DNA of 64,000 bases, from positions 434,001 through 498,000 of the forward strand of contig NZ_SODP01000003.1 of the NCBI RefSeq assembly GCF_004365355.1. The letters run 5' to 3'. The position numbers were made by a program, and so were the translations under genes. Positions 1 through 8,004 of this stretch are shown here, piece after piece. The notes beneath the pieces are model-generated. The model saw only the letters and a list, made by a program, of their open reading frames with translations. It had not been told where the DNA came from and ran no database searches. This stretch comes from Kribbella pratensis. GTDB taxonomy: Bacteria > Actinomycetota > Actinomycetes > Propionibacteriales > Kribbellaceae. How positions within the stretch are numbered: the stretch's first letter is position 1; each line of letters begins with the position of its first letter.

Positions 1-56
1 AGCCCAGCCCGCTCCTGATCGGTGAACTGCACCCGGATCTCGGTCCTGCTGTCCAC
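1..56 (-). CDS. 5' end of an unidentified gene (partial)
   Basis: The first 18 codons of a minus-strand gene are visible, starting with GTG at 56 and running off the window. The peptide begins VDSRTEIRVQFTDQERAG. A strong ribosome site, GAGGAGG, lies at 61-67 on the minus strand, five to eleven bases before the GTG, which is the main evidence that this is a real gene. It is divergent from the TetR gene at 131, and the space between them holds a TGCAAC/GTTGCA inverted repeat, so it is probably controlled by that regulator. The visible part is too short to assign a function. Confidence 0.6.
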   Translation of the reverse strand, partial: MDSRTEIRVQFTDQERAG

Positions 57-93
57 GCCGCCTCCTCAGACGATTGCTACAGTCATGGTGCAA

Positions 94-111
94 TGCAACG
101 ATCATGTTGCA
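94..111. promoter_or_regulatory. Inverted repeat TGCAAC-N6-GTTGCA, probable TetR operator
   Basis: TGCAAC at 94-99 and GTTGCA at 106-111 form a 6-6-6 inverted repeat in the space between the divergent gene starts at 56 and 131. The same half-sites recur in the palindrome at 685-727 just after the TetR gene. Placement and repetition suggest the binding site of the TetR protein; this is inference. Confidence 0.55.
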
Positions 112-130
112 CAAGAGTGAGGGGTCGCGG

Positions 131-688
131 ATGACCGTGGCGGTGGACGAGACGCTGCGTACGGCGGCCATCGCCGTACTGGCCGAGCACGGCTGGGCAG
201 GGGTGACGCTGGAGCGGGTCGCGGAGAAGGTCGGCCGGTCGCGGGTCACGCTCTGGCGGCAGGGCCTGACCGTCGAGGCGCTGCTGAACTCCCTGCTGGA
301 CGCTCTGGCCGACGACTATCGGGACACGATGTGGCCGGTGCTGGCCGGTTCCGGGACCGGTCGCGAGGGCCTGATCCGCACCATCGAGGCGCTGTTCGAC
401 GTGATCGACCGGCATCTTCCGCTGATGTTGTCGTCGGACCTGGTCTTCCATCAGGAACAGGCCCGCAACGGGCCGGTCTCGTTCCTGGATCCGTTCGAGC
501 GGTTCCTCCGCGACGGCGAGGCGGACGGCACGCTGCACCCGCACGGCCGGGTCAGCGACGTGGCCGAGGTGCTGATGGTCTCGGCCGCCTTCACTTATGT
601 GCACATGCGCGGCCGGCACCACTGGTCCCGGTCGCGGGCCCGGCGCCTGACCCTCGACCTGGTCCTCCGCGGCGTGCTGGAGGCGTGA
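131..688 (+). CDS. TetR family transcriptional regulator
   Basis: A 185-residue TetR-type repressor. Residues 1-50 form the usual three-helix DNA-binding domain, with the recognition segment VAEKVGRSRVTLWR. The remainder is the helical ligand-binding and dimer domain typical of the family, and the length is normal. I place the start at ATG 131, preceded by GAGGGG; the frame is open upstream to a TTG at 74, but that start would run through the operator-like repeat at 94-111. The effector is unknown. TGCAAC/GTTGCA inverted repeats lie both before and directly after the gene, so it probably represses itself, the divergent gene ending the window and possibly the HIT-like gene at 764. Confidence 0.85.
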   Translation: MTVAVDETLRTAAIAVLAEHGWAGVTLERVAEKVGRSRVTLWRQGLTVEALLNSLLDALADDYRDTMWPVLAGSGTGREGLIRTIEALFDVIDRHLPLMLSSDLVFHQEQARNGPVSFLDPFERFLRDGEADGTLHPHGRVSDVAEVLMVSAAFTYVHMRGRHHWSRSRARRLTLDLVLRGVLEA

Positions 689-727
689 AACATGCCTGTT
701 GCATTTCTTGCAACGAGCGTGTTTCAC
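685..727. promoter_or_regulatory. Nested 43-nt palindrome after the TetR gene
   Basis: Two inverted repeats share one centre at base 706. The outer arms are GTGAAACA (685-692) and TGTTTCAC (720-727), and the inner arms are GTTGCA (698-703) and TGCAAC (709-714). The outer left arm contains the stop codon of the TetR gene. The inner arms repeat the half-sites found at 94-111. It could be an operator controlling the HIT-like gene at 764, a terminator for the TetR gene, or both; there is no T-run after it. Confidence 0.6.
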
Positions 728-763
728 TAACGGCATCATCAGCTTCTCCTGGAGGAGACCGCC

Positions 764-1303
764 ATGACACTGCCGTACGCCGAACCGCTGATCCGTCGTG
801 AGCCGCAGCCGCGGGTGATTCCCGAGCCGCTGCGTGTCGGCGAGCCCGGTGGGGATCCCTGTGGACTGTGCAGCTGGCTCGCCGGCCTGGACGACACCGC
901 GACGACTCGGGACCCCGCAGACAAGCCGCTCTGGTACGACGACGACTGGGCGCTCTGCCGGGCGACCGGCGTCACCATCCCCGGCGTGGTCTGGCTGACG
1001 AGCCGCGCTCACCATGACTCGTTCGCCGACCTGCCGGATGCCTTGGCGCGCAGCTACGGGCCGATGGTCGCCCGGGTCGAGCGGGCCGTTCTGGCGCTCG
1101 GCGACATCGCCCGGGTGCATGTCTATCGTTGGGGCGACGGTTCGGCTCATTTTCATGTGTGGTTCTACCCGCGGCCGCTGGGAATGCTCGAGGCCAAGCG
1201 GGAGATGCTGCCGCTGTGGGCCGATGTCCTGCCCGAAGCCCCCAAGGAGGTCGTCGCCGATGCCGAGGACAAGATCGCGGCGGCGTTGGCGGCGGACAGC
1301 TGA
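764..1303 (+). CDS. HIT-like (histidine triad) family protein
   Basis: A 179-residue protein with a probable HIT fold, the family of nucleotide hydrolases and transferases. The best signature is AHFHVWFYPRP at 128-138, with H129 and H131 in the place of the family's alternating histidines; a third histidine is less clear because the loop before it (YRWGDGS) departs from the usual sequence. CGLC at 33-36 resembles the zinc-binding cysteines of many HIT proteins. The start at ATG 764 has a good GGAGGAG site. The gene is followed two bases later by an amino-acid permease, and the palindrome at 685-727 lies just upstream. Substrate unknown. Confidence 0.65.
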   Translation: MTLPYAEPLIRREPQPRVIPEPLRVGEPGGDPCGLCSWLAGLDDTATTRDPADKPLWYDDDWALCRATGVTIPGVVWLTSRAHHDSFADLPDALARSYGPMVARVERAVLALGDIARVHVYRWGDGSAHFHVWFYPRPLGMLEAKREMLPLWADVLPEAPKEVVADAEDKIAAALAADS

Positions 1304-1304
1304 C

Positions 1305-2567
1305 ATGAATGCATCCAGGCCGGAGCAGACGGGCGAGGCCCGGCTCGCGCGGCGGCTCGGGCTGGGTGACGCGGTCCTGATCGGGCTCGGCTCGATGGTT
1401 GGCGCCGGTGTGTTCGCGGTCTGGTCGCCGGCCGCGCACGCCGCCGGCTCGTGGTTGCTCCTCGGCCTGGCGATCGCAGCGGTTGTCGCCTACTGCAACG
1501 CAGCCTCCTCGGCCCAGCTGGCCGTGGTCTACCCGGTGTCCGGCGGCACCTACATCTACGGCCGCGAACGCCTGGGGGAGTGGTGGGGGTTCGCCGCGGG
1601 CTGGTGCTTCGTCATCGGGAAGACCGCGTCCTGCGCCGCGATGGCGCTGACCTTCGCGACCTACGTCGTTCCCGACGAATGGCTGCAACGCCTGCTGGCC
1701 CTTGCGGCTGTTGTGGTCCTTGCCGCCGTCAACTACCGCGGTGTGACCAGAACAGCCCGCCTGACCAGGATCCTCGTCACCTGCACGTTCGTCGTACTCG
1801 CCTTGGTCCTCGTCCTGCTCTACACCGGCGAGCCCCACCATCACACGTCCGCCCCCACCTCGGCGTACGGCGTTCTGCAGTCGGCCGGCCTGCTGTTCTT
1901 CGCGTTCGCCGGCTACGCGCGGATCGCGACCATGGGCGAGGAGGTCCGTGAGCCGGCCAGAACGATCCCGCGAGCGATCACCGTCGCGCTAGCCGTTGCT
2001 ATCGGCATCTACTTGCTCGTCGCGATCGCGCTGCTGCGGACCGGCGACCCCGCGTCGACCACGGCGCCCCTCGCGTCCGCGGTCGACGGGGTCGGTGCGG
2101 CCTGGGCGACACCGATCGTCCGGATCGGCGCCGCCCTCGCCAGCCTCGGCGCCCTGCTCGCCTTGATCGCCGGCATCGGCCGCACCACGCTCGCGATGGC
2201 CCGCAACCGGGACCTCCCGGCCTGGCTGGCCGCCGTACATCCCCGCTACCAGGTGCCGCACCACGCCGAGCTCGTGCTCGCCGCGGTCGTCGGCGTACTC
2301 GTGCTCACCACCGATCTGCGCGGGGTGATCGGCTTCTCGTCGTTCGGCGTCCTGCTGTACTACGCGATCGCGAATGCCTCGGCGTTCACCCAGCCGGCCG
2401 ACCAGCGTCGCTGGCCGCGCGCCGTCAACGTGATCGGCCTGATCGGTTGCGTCGTACTCGCGGTCACCCTCCCGTGGACGTCCGCGGTCGTGGCTGCCGC
2501 CCTCCTCGCGGCAGCCCTCCTCGTACGCCGGTTCAGGACAGGTCGCGCCGGATCCGCCAGAAGCTGA
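1305..2567 (+). CDS. APC superfamily amino-acid permease
   Basis: A 420-residue integral membrane protein with about twelve hydrophobic segments. The first, GLGSMVGAGVF at 28-38, is the substrate-site motif of the amino acid-polyamine-organocation (APC) superfamily. YPVSGGTYIYGRERLGEWWGF follows in the expected place, in the third segment. The start at ATG 1305 lies two bases after the stop of the HIT-like gene, so the two are probably translated together; an upstream extension of the frame overlaps that gene and is not used. The 3' end overlaps the convergent ABC permease gene by 35 bp. The transported amino acid cannot be told from sequence. Confidence 0.85.
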   Translation: MNASRPEQTGEARLARRLGLGDAVLIGLGSMVGAGVFAVWSPAAHAAGSWLLLGLAIAAVVAYCNAASSAQLAVVYPVSGGTYIYGRERLGEWWGFAAGWCFVIGKTASCAAMALTFATYVVPDEWLQRLLALAAVVVLAAVNYRGVTRTARLTRILVTCTFVVLALVLVLLYTGEPHHHTSAPTSAYGVLQSAGLLFFAFAGYARIATMGEEVREPARTIPRAITVALAVAIGIYLLVAIALLRTGDPASTTAPLASAVDGVGAAWATPIVRIGAALASLGALLALIAGIGRTTLAMARNRDLPAWLAAVHPRYQVPHHAELVLAAVVGVLVLTTDLRGVIGFSSFGVLLYYAIANASAFTQPADQRRWPRAVNVIGLIGCVVLAVTLPWTSAVVAAALLAAALLVRRFRTGRAGSARS

Positions 2568-3585
2568 ACCCGGTCAGCCCCAACGCCAACAGCATGAACA
2601 GCCCGAACTCGCGCCACTGCAGGTCCCAGAACGTCTCTTTGGGGAAGTAGCGCACGTGCTGCCGGTAGCCCTCGTCGGCGAGCCGCTGGAAACACGCCAC
2701 CTCGGCCGGCGTGGTCCTCACCTGCTGCTTCGGCCCCGCAGGCGGCGGCCCGGGCGCACATGCCATGGTCCATTCGGGCAGTGTGCTCAGTTCCTTGCCG
2801 GACTTGTCCACGGTCTTGTCGGACACCTTCCAGGCGGCGACCGTACCGGTGGCGACTTCCATCTCTTTCACCTGCTGATTCGTCCCCTCGCCGGTGATCC
2901 CGAACCCGCGGATGTTGTCCGCGGTCGCCACGATGTACCTGTCGACCGGTGCCAGCAGGTGCGGCCGGATCAACGACGGCGTGAGGATCTGGATCAAGAT
3001 CACCGCCGCCAGCGTGATCGCGAGTGCCACCAGGGTGCGGCGGACCACCAGCCCGATCGCGACTCCGAGAGCAAACGCGAAAGCCGCATAGCCGACCGGC
3101 ACCAGGCCACGGGCGGAGAACGTCGACGGGAACATCCGCGGCAGGTAGGTGTTCGAATCCTGGCCGCTGTTCAGCGCGTCGTCGATCGGTGCCGACCACC
3201 ACGTCACCGCGAAGCTGAGCAGCCCGGTGATCGCCATCGCGGTCAGTCCGGTGACGCCCACCTTGACGGCGAGCCAGCGCCAGCGGGAGATGCTCTGGCT
3301 CCACACCAGCCGATGCGTGCCGGTCTCCAGCTCGCGAGCGATCAGCGGCGCACCCCAGAACGCCCCGATCACCGGCGGTACGGCGTACAGCAGCACCTGA
3401 CCGATCCGGTACAGCAACGGGTTGAGTCGCTCGTAGGCGAGACTGTCGATGAAGGTGGTGTTGAGTCGGTGATAGTCGTCGAGCAGGTTCGGTCCGGTCA
3501 CGGCGAGGAAGACCGCGGCCGCGACGACCGCGGTCGCGACGACCAGGAACTGCACGCGGAACTGTCGCCAGGTCAGCCAGATCAT
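2533..3585 (-). CDS. ABC transporter permease (YtrA-linked type)
   Basis: A 350-residue membrane protein beginning MIWLTWRQFRVQFL, a start common in actinobacterial ABC-2-like permeases that pair with GntR/YtrA regulators. It has a first membrane helix at about 12-32, a long external loop, a block of helices at about 90-200 including the segment LIARELETGTHRLVWSQSISR typical of ABC-2 permeases, and a last helix near the C terminus. The start overlaps the stop of the ATPase gene at 3582 by 4 bp, so regulator, ATPase and permease form one coupled operon. Probably exports a peptide or drug or serves envelope stress; the substrate is unknown. Confidence 0.8.
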   Translation of the reverse strand: MIWLTWRQFRVQFLVVATAVVAAAVFLAVTGPNLLDDYHRLNTTFIDSLAYERLNPLLYRIGQVLLYAVPPVIGAFWGAPLIARELETGTHRLVWSQSISRWRWLAVKVGVTGLTAMAITGLLSFAVTWWSAPIDDALNSGQDSNTYLPRMFPSTFSARGLVPVGYAAFAFALGVAIGLVVRRTLVALAITLAAVILIQILTPSLIRPHLLAPVDRYIVATADNIRGFGITGEGTNQQVKEMEVATGTVAAWKVSDKTVDKSGKELSTLPEWTMACAPGPPPAGPKQQVRTTPAEVACFQRLADEGYRQHVRYFPKETFWDLQWREFGLFMLLALGLTGFSFWRIRRDLS

Positions 3586-4460
3586 CGCTGCACCTCCAGA
3601 ACTGGGCGCTCCGGCTGGACGTCGCGGCCCATGTAGGCCAGCACCAGGTCCTCGAGCGTGAGTCGGGTGACCGTCCAGGCCGGATCGTGGATCGGCTGCT
3701 CGGTCCGGATCAGGTACGTCGACTGCCGGTCGGTGTGGCTCGCCGTCACGACGAACTGGCCCCGCGGCAGGTCCTTCGGATCGCGGCGCGGACCGGTCAG
3801 CCGGTAGTGCGTGTCGAGCAGGGCGTCGATCTCACCGCTGACCTGCACCCGCGAGTCGACCAGCACGATCACGTAGTCACAGGCCCGCTCGATGTCCGAG
3901 ACGAGGTGCGAGGACAGCAGGACGCTCAGCTCCTGGTCGGCCACCGCCTCCATCAGGTCTTGCAGGAACTCGCGTCGCGCCAGTGGGTCGAGCGCTGCCA
4001 CCGGTTCGTCCAGCACCAGCAGCTCCGGCCGCTTGGCCAGACCGAGGGTGAGCGCGAGCTGCGCACGTTGACCCCCGGACAGCTTGCCGGCGCGCTGCTT
4101 CGGGTCGAGCCTGAGGTGCTGGATCCGTTGCTGGGCGAGCGAATCGTCCCAGTTCGGGTTGAGCCGGGCGCCGAGCCGGAGGTGGTCCGCGACGCTCAAC
4201 CGGACATACGTCGGGGTGTCCTGAGCCACGTACCCGACCTTCGCCTGCTGCGTCCCCGCGGGTGCCCCGAGGACCTGCACGGCGCCGGTCGTCGGCGACA
4301 GCATCCCGACCGCCAGGTTCAGCAGCGTGGTCTTGCCGGCGCCGTTCGGGCCGACCAGTCCGACCACGTGCCCGGACGGAATCTCGAGGTCGCAGTCGGT
4401 CAGCGCCCACCGCCGGCCGTACTTCTTGCCCAGACCCTGGGCGTCCACAACGGCGCTCAT
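3582..4460 (-). CDS. ABC transporter ATP-binding protein
   Basis: A 292-residue ATPase subunit. The Walker A motif GPNGAGKTT is at 37-45, a Q-loop region (VAQDTPTY) near 78-85, the signature LSGGQ at 127-131 and Walker B LLVLDE at 147-152. The C-terminal 80 residues form an extra domain often seen in this type. I choose ATG 4460 because it overlaps the stop of the GntR gene by 4 bp (ATGA) and the ABC domain begins there; the frame is open further upstream only as a shadow of the regulator gene. It works with the permease at 2533-3585. Confidence 0.9.
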   Translation of the reverse strand: MSAVVDAQGLGKKYGRRWALTDCDLEIPSGHVVGLVGPNGAGKTTLLNLAVGMLSPTTGAVQVLGAPAGTQQAKVGYVAQDTPTYVRLSVADHLRLGARLNPNWDDSLAQQRIQHLRLDPKQRAGKLSGGQRAQLALTLGLAKRPELLVLDEPVAALDPLARREFLQDLMEAVADQELSVLLSSHLVSDIERACDYVIVLVDSRVQVSGEIDALLDTHYRLTGPRRDPKDLPRGQFVVTASHTDRQSTYLIRTEQPIHDPAWTVTRLTLEDLVLAYMGRDVQPERPVLEVQR

Positions 4461-4849
4461 GCTATGTCCTCCTGAGCGGCGGACCGAAAGGTTGTCAGGA
4501 ACAGCGCCTCGATGCTCTCGTCGTCGAGGCCTGCTTTGCGCGCCTTGGCCAGCCAGCGGCGGAGATCCTGCCGCAGCGGGCCGTGTGCGGCGAGCGTGTT
4601 GTCGGTGAGGGTGCGGGTGACGAACGTGCCGCGCCCGGGCCGGGCCTGGACCAGGCCCTCGTGCTCGAGCTCGCGGTACGCCTTGAGCACGGTGTTCGGG
4701 TTGATCGCCAGCGCCGCCACCACGTCCTTCACGGTCGGCAGCTGGTCCCCCTCCCGCAGCAGTCCGAGCCGCAACGCGTTCCGGACCTGCTGAACGATCT
4801 GCTGGTACGGCGAGACCCCCGACCGGCCGTCCAGATGGAACTCGATCAT
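4457..4849 (-). CDS. GntR family regulator, YtrA subfamily
   Basis: A 130-residue regulator made almost entirely of a GntR winged helix (PYQQIVQQVRNALRLGLLREGDQLPTV and following) plus a short helical tail, the size of the YtrA subfamily. Such proteins usually repress their own operon with an ABC transporter, and here the ATPase and permease follow with 4-bp overlaps. I place the start at ATG 4849 (MIEFHLDG), preceded by GGGG at a good distance; ATG 4861 would add four residues. A promoter and a CTAG-GTAA-CTAG inverted repeat lie immediately upstream. Confidence 0.85.
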   Translation of the reverse strand: MIEFHLDGRSGVSPYQQIVQQVRNALRLGLLREGDQLPTVKDVVAALAINPNTVLKAYRELEHEGLVQARPGRGTFVTRTLTDNTLAAHGPLRQDLRRWLAKARKAGLDDESIEALFLTTFRSAAQEDIA

Positions 4850-4865
4850 CCATAACCCCATTCAT

Positions 4866-4909
4866 CTAGGTAACTAGCACTATAGGGGTATGGAGCGCGC
4901 GATCGTCAA
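4866..4909 (-). promoter_or_regulatory. Promoter and operator of the YtrA-ABC operon
   Basis: On the minus strand a -35 TTGACG (4904-4909) and a -10 TATAGT (4879-4884) are separated by 19 bp. CTAGGTAACTAG at 4866-4877 is an inverted repeat of CTAG just downstream of the -10, in the place expected for autorepression by the GntR protein. Assignment of the operator is inference. Confidence 0.55.
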
Positions 4910-4918
4910 GAGCTGGCG

Positions 4919-5020
4919 CGGACCTCCACCACTGACCAAGTGCGTCCGAGCGGGTGGCATCGGCGCCGCCCGAGCGTGCGGCGGCGCTGCGTCGGGAGGT
5001 TGGTGAGTGGTGCCGGTCCG
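4919..5020. repeat. 102-nt palindromic element, family 1, copy A
   Basis: The ends form an inverted repeat: CGGACCTCCACCACTGACCA at 4919-4938 pairs with TGGTGAGTGGTGCCGGTCCG at 5001-5020 with three mismatches. A second element of exactly 102 nt with closely matching ends lies at 27707-27808. In both cases one end lies 2 nt beyond a stop codon, here that of the photolyase gene. The arms could fold into a long hairpin in RNA, so the element may end transcription or stabilise messages; it may also be the remnant of a small non-autonomous mobile element. Confidence 0.75.
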
Positions 5021-5022
5021 AC

Positions 5023-6321
5023 TCAGCGGATCGCGGCGTACCGGCGGAGGGCCTCGGCGCGGGCCTCGCCGTGGTCGACGATCGGGTCCGGGTAGGCGTC
5101 GGCGCCGTACCGCCAGGGCTCGTGTGCCGTCTTGCCGTCGAGGTGCCGCAACTCGGGAATCCAGCGGCGGACGTACTCGCCGTCGGGGTCGAACTTCTGG
5201 CCCTGGCTGACCGGGTTGAAGATCCGGAAGTACGGCGCCGCATCCGCACCGCAACCGGCCACCCACTGCCAGTTGAGCGAGTTCGACGCCAGATCGCCGT
5301 CGCGCAGCGTCTTCATGAACCAGCGAGCGCCGAACCGCCAATGCACGTGGAGGTCCTTGACCAGGAACGACGCGACGACCATCCGCACCCGGTTGTGCAT
5401 GAAGCCGGTCTCGGCCAGTTGCCGCATCCCGGCGTCCACGATCGGGAACCCGGTCCGCCCCACGCACCACGCGTCGAACAGTTCGCCCGGTTCGTCGTAC
5501 TGCATCTTGTCGAACTCCGGGCGCAGCGGCTTCCAGGCGGCGTGCGGGTGGCGCGCGAGCAGGTCCGCGCAGAACTCACGCCAGGCCAGCTCGCGGCGGT
5601 ACGCCTCCGCGCCGGCGCTGCGTTTGCGGGCCAGATCGGCGAGCATCGTCCGCGGGTGGATCTCGCCGTACTTCAACGGCACCGACATCCGTGAAGTGCT
5701 GTCCAGATCGGGCCGGTCCCGCTCGTCGTCGTACGCCGCGATGTCGTCGAGGTACGCCTTCCAATGCTGCAGCGCAGCCTGCTCCCCGGCTCCGTCTCCG
5801 GGCGGCAGCTCCTCGCCGGAGGCCTTCACCCACGTCACGTCGGACGGCGCCTCGACCGGCTGTCGCCACCCGTGCGCCAGCCACGCCTTGAAGTACGGCG
5901 TGAACACCTGGTACGAGCGCCCCTGCTGATTCAGCACCCGTCCCGGCGCCACGGCGTACGGCGATCCCGTCCGCCTGAGCGGACACTTCAATGAGGCTTC
6001 AACTTCTTGATCGCGCTGCTGTCCGTACGGCCCGTAGTCCGCGCTGACATGCACACTCGCGGCGCCGATCTCGTCCGCGATCGCCGGTACGACGGTTGCC
6101 GGATCACCTCGCCGTACGACGAGCGGTCCGCCCATCGAATCGGAGAGGCTGCGCAACGACGCCGCGAGGTGATCCCGCCGCGGATCGCCCGAACGCTCCC
6201 AGAGCAACGGATCCACCACGAACACGCCCAGGACGCGGCCGTCACCGGCCGCCACCGCGTCGAGCAGAGCCGGATTGTCCGCCAGCCGAAGGTCCCGGCG
6301 GAACCACATCACCGCTGTCAT
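5023..6321 (-). CDS. phr: Deoxyribodipyrimidine photolyase
   Basis: A 432-residue DNA photolyase of the cryptochrome/photolyase family, which repairs ultraviolet cyclobutane dimers with light and a reduced FAD. The N-terminal alpha/beta domain starts TAVMWFRRDLRLADNPAL. The C-terminal FAD domain shows WREFCADLL, GRTGFPIVDAGMRQL, HNRVRM and SNSLNWQWVAGCG, all characteristic of class I CPD enzymes including the tryptophan and asparagine residues of the catalytic site. Length is slightly under the family norm. ATG 6321 matches homologous starts; ATG 6330 or 6333 would add a few residues. It is divergent from ideR with 70 bp between the starts, and its stop codon abuts the palindromic element at 4919-5020. 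Confidence 0.93.
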   Translation of the reverse strand: MTAVMWFRRDLRLADNPALLDAVAAGDGRVLGVFVVDPLLWERSGDPRRDHLAASLRSLSDSMGGPLVVRRGDPATVVPAIADEIGAASVHVSADYGPYGQQRDQEVEASLKCPLRRTGSPYAVAPGRVLNQQGRSYQVFTPYFKAWLAHGWRQPVEAPSDVTWVKASGEELPPGDGAGEQAALQHWKAYLDDIAAYDDERDRPDLDSTSRMSVPLKYGEIHPRTMLADLARKRSAGAEAYRRELAWREFCADLLARHPHAAWKPLRPEFDKMQYDEPGELFDAWCVGRTGFPIVDAGMRQLAETGFMHNRVRMVVASFLVKDLHVHWRFGARWFMKTLRDGDLASNSLNWQWVAGCGADAAPYFRIFNPVSQGQKFDPDGEYVRRWIPELRHLDGKTAHEPWRYGADAYPDPIVDHGEARAEALRRYAAIR

Positions 6322-6391
6322 CGTGCCCATCATCCGCCAGTACCCAGCAGCGATTCGGTAAGGGTTGCCTCAATAGGTGAGAATGGTTGTC

Positions 6392-7096
6392 GTGAGCGAG
6401 CTGATCGATACCACCGAGATGTACCTGCGGACCGTCTACGAGCTGGAAGAAGAGGGCATCCTCCCTCTCCGGGCACGGATTGCCGAGCGCCTGCACCAGT
6501 CCGGTCCGACGGTCAGTCAGACGGTTGCGCGGATGGAGCGCGACGGTCTGATCAAGGTGGAGGGCGACCGCCATCTGGAGCTCACCGACGTCGGCCGCAA
6601 GCAGGCGGTCCGGGTGATGCGCAAGCACCGCCTCGCGGAGCGTCTGCTGGTCGATGTGATCGGACTCGAGTGGGAGGACGTGCACGCCGAGGCCTGCCGC
6701 TGGGAGCACGTGATGAGCGACGCGGTCGAGCTGCGGCTGCTGAAGATCCTCGACAACCCGACCGAGTCGCCGTACGGCAACCCGATCCCGGGTCTGGAGG
6801 AGCTGCAGACCAGCGGTATCGCGAGCGGGATCGAGGACTTCCGGATCGGTGTCGAGCCGCTCGACCAGGTCCTCGACCAGTCCACCGGCGAGAGCGTGCG
6901 GGTGCTGGTCCGCCGGATCGCCGAGCCGGTCCAGACCGACGACGACGCGATGGCCGTACTGCGCAAGGCCGGCGCGCTGCCCGGTCGCGAGGTGGACTCC
7001 ACGATGGACACCGACGGTGTGCTGGTCGGCAGCCGCGAGGCCGGCGGCGTGATCAGCGACGAGACCGCCGGGCACATCTTCGTCAGCCGCGTCTAG
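6392..7096 (+). CDS. ideR: Iron-dependent repressor IdeR/DtxR
   Basis: A 234-residue metal-dependent repressor very close to mycobacterial IdeR: the stretch from DTTEMYLRT to NPIPGL is nearly collinear with it. The N-terminal winged helix (RIAERLHQSGPTVSQTVARMERDGL) binds the iron box, the central domain holds the metal ligands (MRKHRLAERLL, EVHAEACRWEHVMSD-type motifs, here VHAEACRWEHVMSD), and an SH3-like C-terminal domain follows. The start is set at GTG 6392 because MSELIDTTEMYL aligns with IdeR; GTG 6377 or ATG 6383 would add residues. Likely targets in this window are the siderophore operon behind 34571-34589 and the VIT operon behind 56453-56471. Confidence 0.95.
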   Translation: MSELIDTTEMYLRTVYELEEEGILPLRARIAERLHQSGPTVSQTVARMERDGLIKVEGDRHLELTDVGRKQAVRVMRKHRLAERLLVDVIGLEWEDVHAEACRWEHVMSDAVELRLLKILDNPTESPYGNPIPGLEELQTSGIASGIEDFRIGVEPLDQVLDQSTGESVRVLVRRIAEPVQTDDDAMAVLRKAGALPGREVDSTMDTDGVLVGSREAGGVISDETAGHIFVSRV

Positions 7097-7141
7097 ATCG
7101 GCACCCCCTCCCTGATCGTCAACTCTCTGTTAACGCTGAGC

Positions 7142-7162
7142 ACCCGGCGAAGTACGCCGGGT
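7142..7162. terminator. Hairpin between ideR and the methyltransferase gene
   Basis: ACCCGGCG (7142-7149) and CGCCGGGT (7155-7162) form an 8-bp stem with a 5-nt loop, 45 nt after the ideR stop. No T-run follows, which is common for actinobacterial terminators. Confidence 0.45.
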
Positions 7163-7187
7163 CGCCAGCCGGTAGGTTCAGCCCCCG

Positions 7188-7967
7188 ATGTCTGAGAACT
7201 TTGTTGATTGGCCGCAGTACCTGCGGGAATTCCACACCGCCGCACCCGGCAGCACGGAAGCGCTGTTGTCACGGGCAGTGGCCGGTGACCACACGCCGTA
7301 CCGGTGGCTGGTCCGTGCCGTGTCGGGGGAGGCCCGGCGGGTGCTCGACCTCGCCTGCGGCAACGGGCCGGTGGCGCGTGAGCTGTACGGGCGCTGGGTG
7401 GTCGGCGTCGACAACAACCCGGCCCAGCTCGCTGGTGCGCCCGGTCCGAAGGTGCAGGCGGACGCCCTCCACCTGCCGTTCGCGAACGAGGTCTTCGATG
7501 TCGTCACCTGCTCGATGGGCCTGATGGTCCTCCAGCCGCTTCCCGACGTACTCGCGGAGGCGGCCCGGGTACTGCGGCGCGGTGGCGTGCTGGCCGCGAT
7601 CGTGCCCGCCGTACGGCCGCTCCGGCGCGGGGACATCCGCACGCTGAGCGGTCTGACCACGCGGCTGCGGTCCACGCCACAGTTCCCGGCCGGTGGCGAG
7701 ATCACCGAGCTGAAGGACCAGCTCAAGCACGCCGGCTTCGACGTCATGGAGAGCCAGCGCGAGCGATATGTGTACATGATCCGCAGCCGCGACGACGCGA
7801 TGCGGCTGATCAACGCGCTCTACCTCCCGGGGACGCCGGACATCCGCCGCGACACCGCCGCCGCCTGGCTCGCGGATCGCGCCGAATCGAAGGACGGCCT
7901 CGAGGTCGCGATCCCGATCCGCCGCATCACCGCGATGCGCACGAAGGTCGCACTGACCATCTCCTGA
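7188..7967 (+). CDS. Class I SAM-dependent methyltransferase
   Basis: A 259-residue methyltransferase of the Methyltransf_11 type. Motif I is VLDLACGNGPVA at about 52-63, the acidic residue ending strand 2 lies in VVGVDNNPAQL, and motif post-II/III is ADALHLPFANEVFDVVTCSMGL, followed by EAARVLRRGGVLAAIVPA. These identify the SAM-binding fold but not the acceptor. It stands alone: ideR ends 91 bp upstream and pabB starts 37 bp downstream, so co-transcription with the folate genes is possible. Confidence 0.85.
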   Translation: MSENFVDWPQYLREFHTAAPGSTEALLSRAVAGDHTPYRWLVRAVSGEARRVLDLACGNGPVARELYGRWVVGVDNNPAQLAGAPGPKVQADALHLPFANEVFDVVTCSMGLMVLQPLPDVLAEAARVLRRGGVLAAIVPAVRPLRRGDIRTLSGLTTRLRSTPQFPAGGEITELKDQLKHAGFDVMESQRERYVYMIRSRDDAMRLINALYLPGTPDIRRDTAAAWLADRAESKDGLEVAIPIRRITAMRTKVALTIS

Positions 7968-8004
7968 GCGCTGGGGTCCGCTGCGGCCTCGCGATCGGTA
8001 CGGT

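Noticed and set aside
83..1306. A 407-codon minus-strand frame opposite the TetR and HIT-like genes
   Set aside because: It is antisense to two supported genes, has no recognisable domain and is a common artefact of high-GC DNA.
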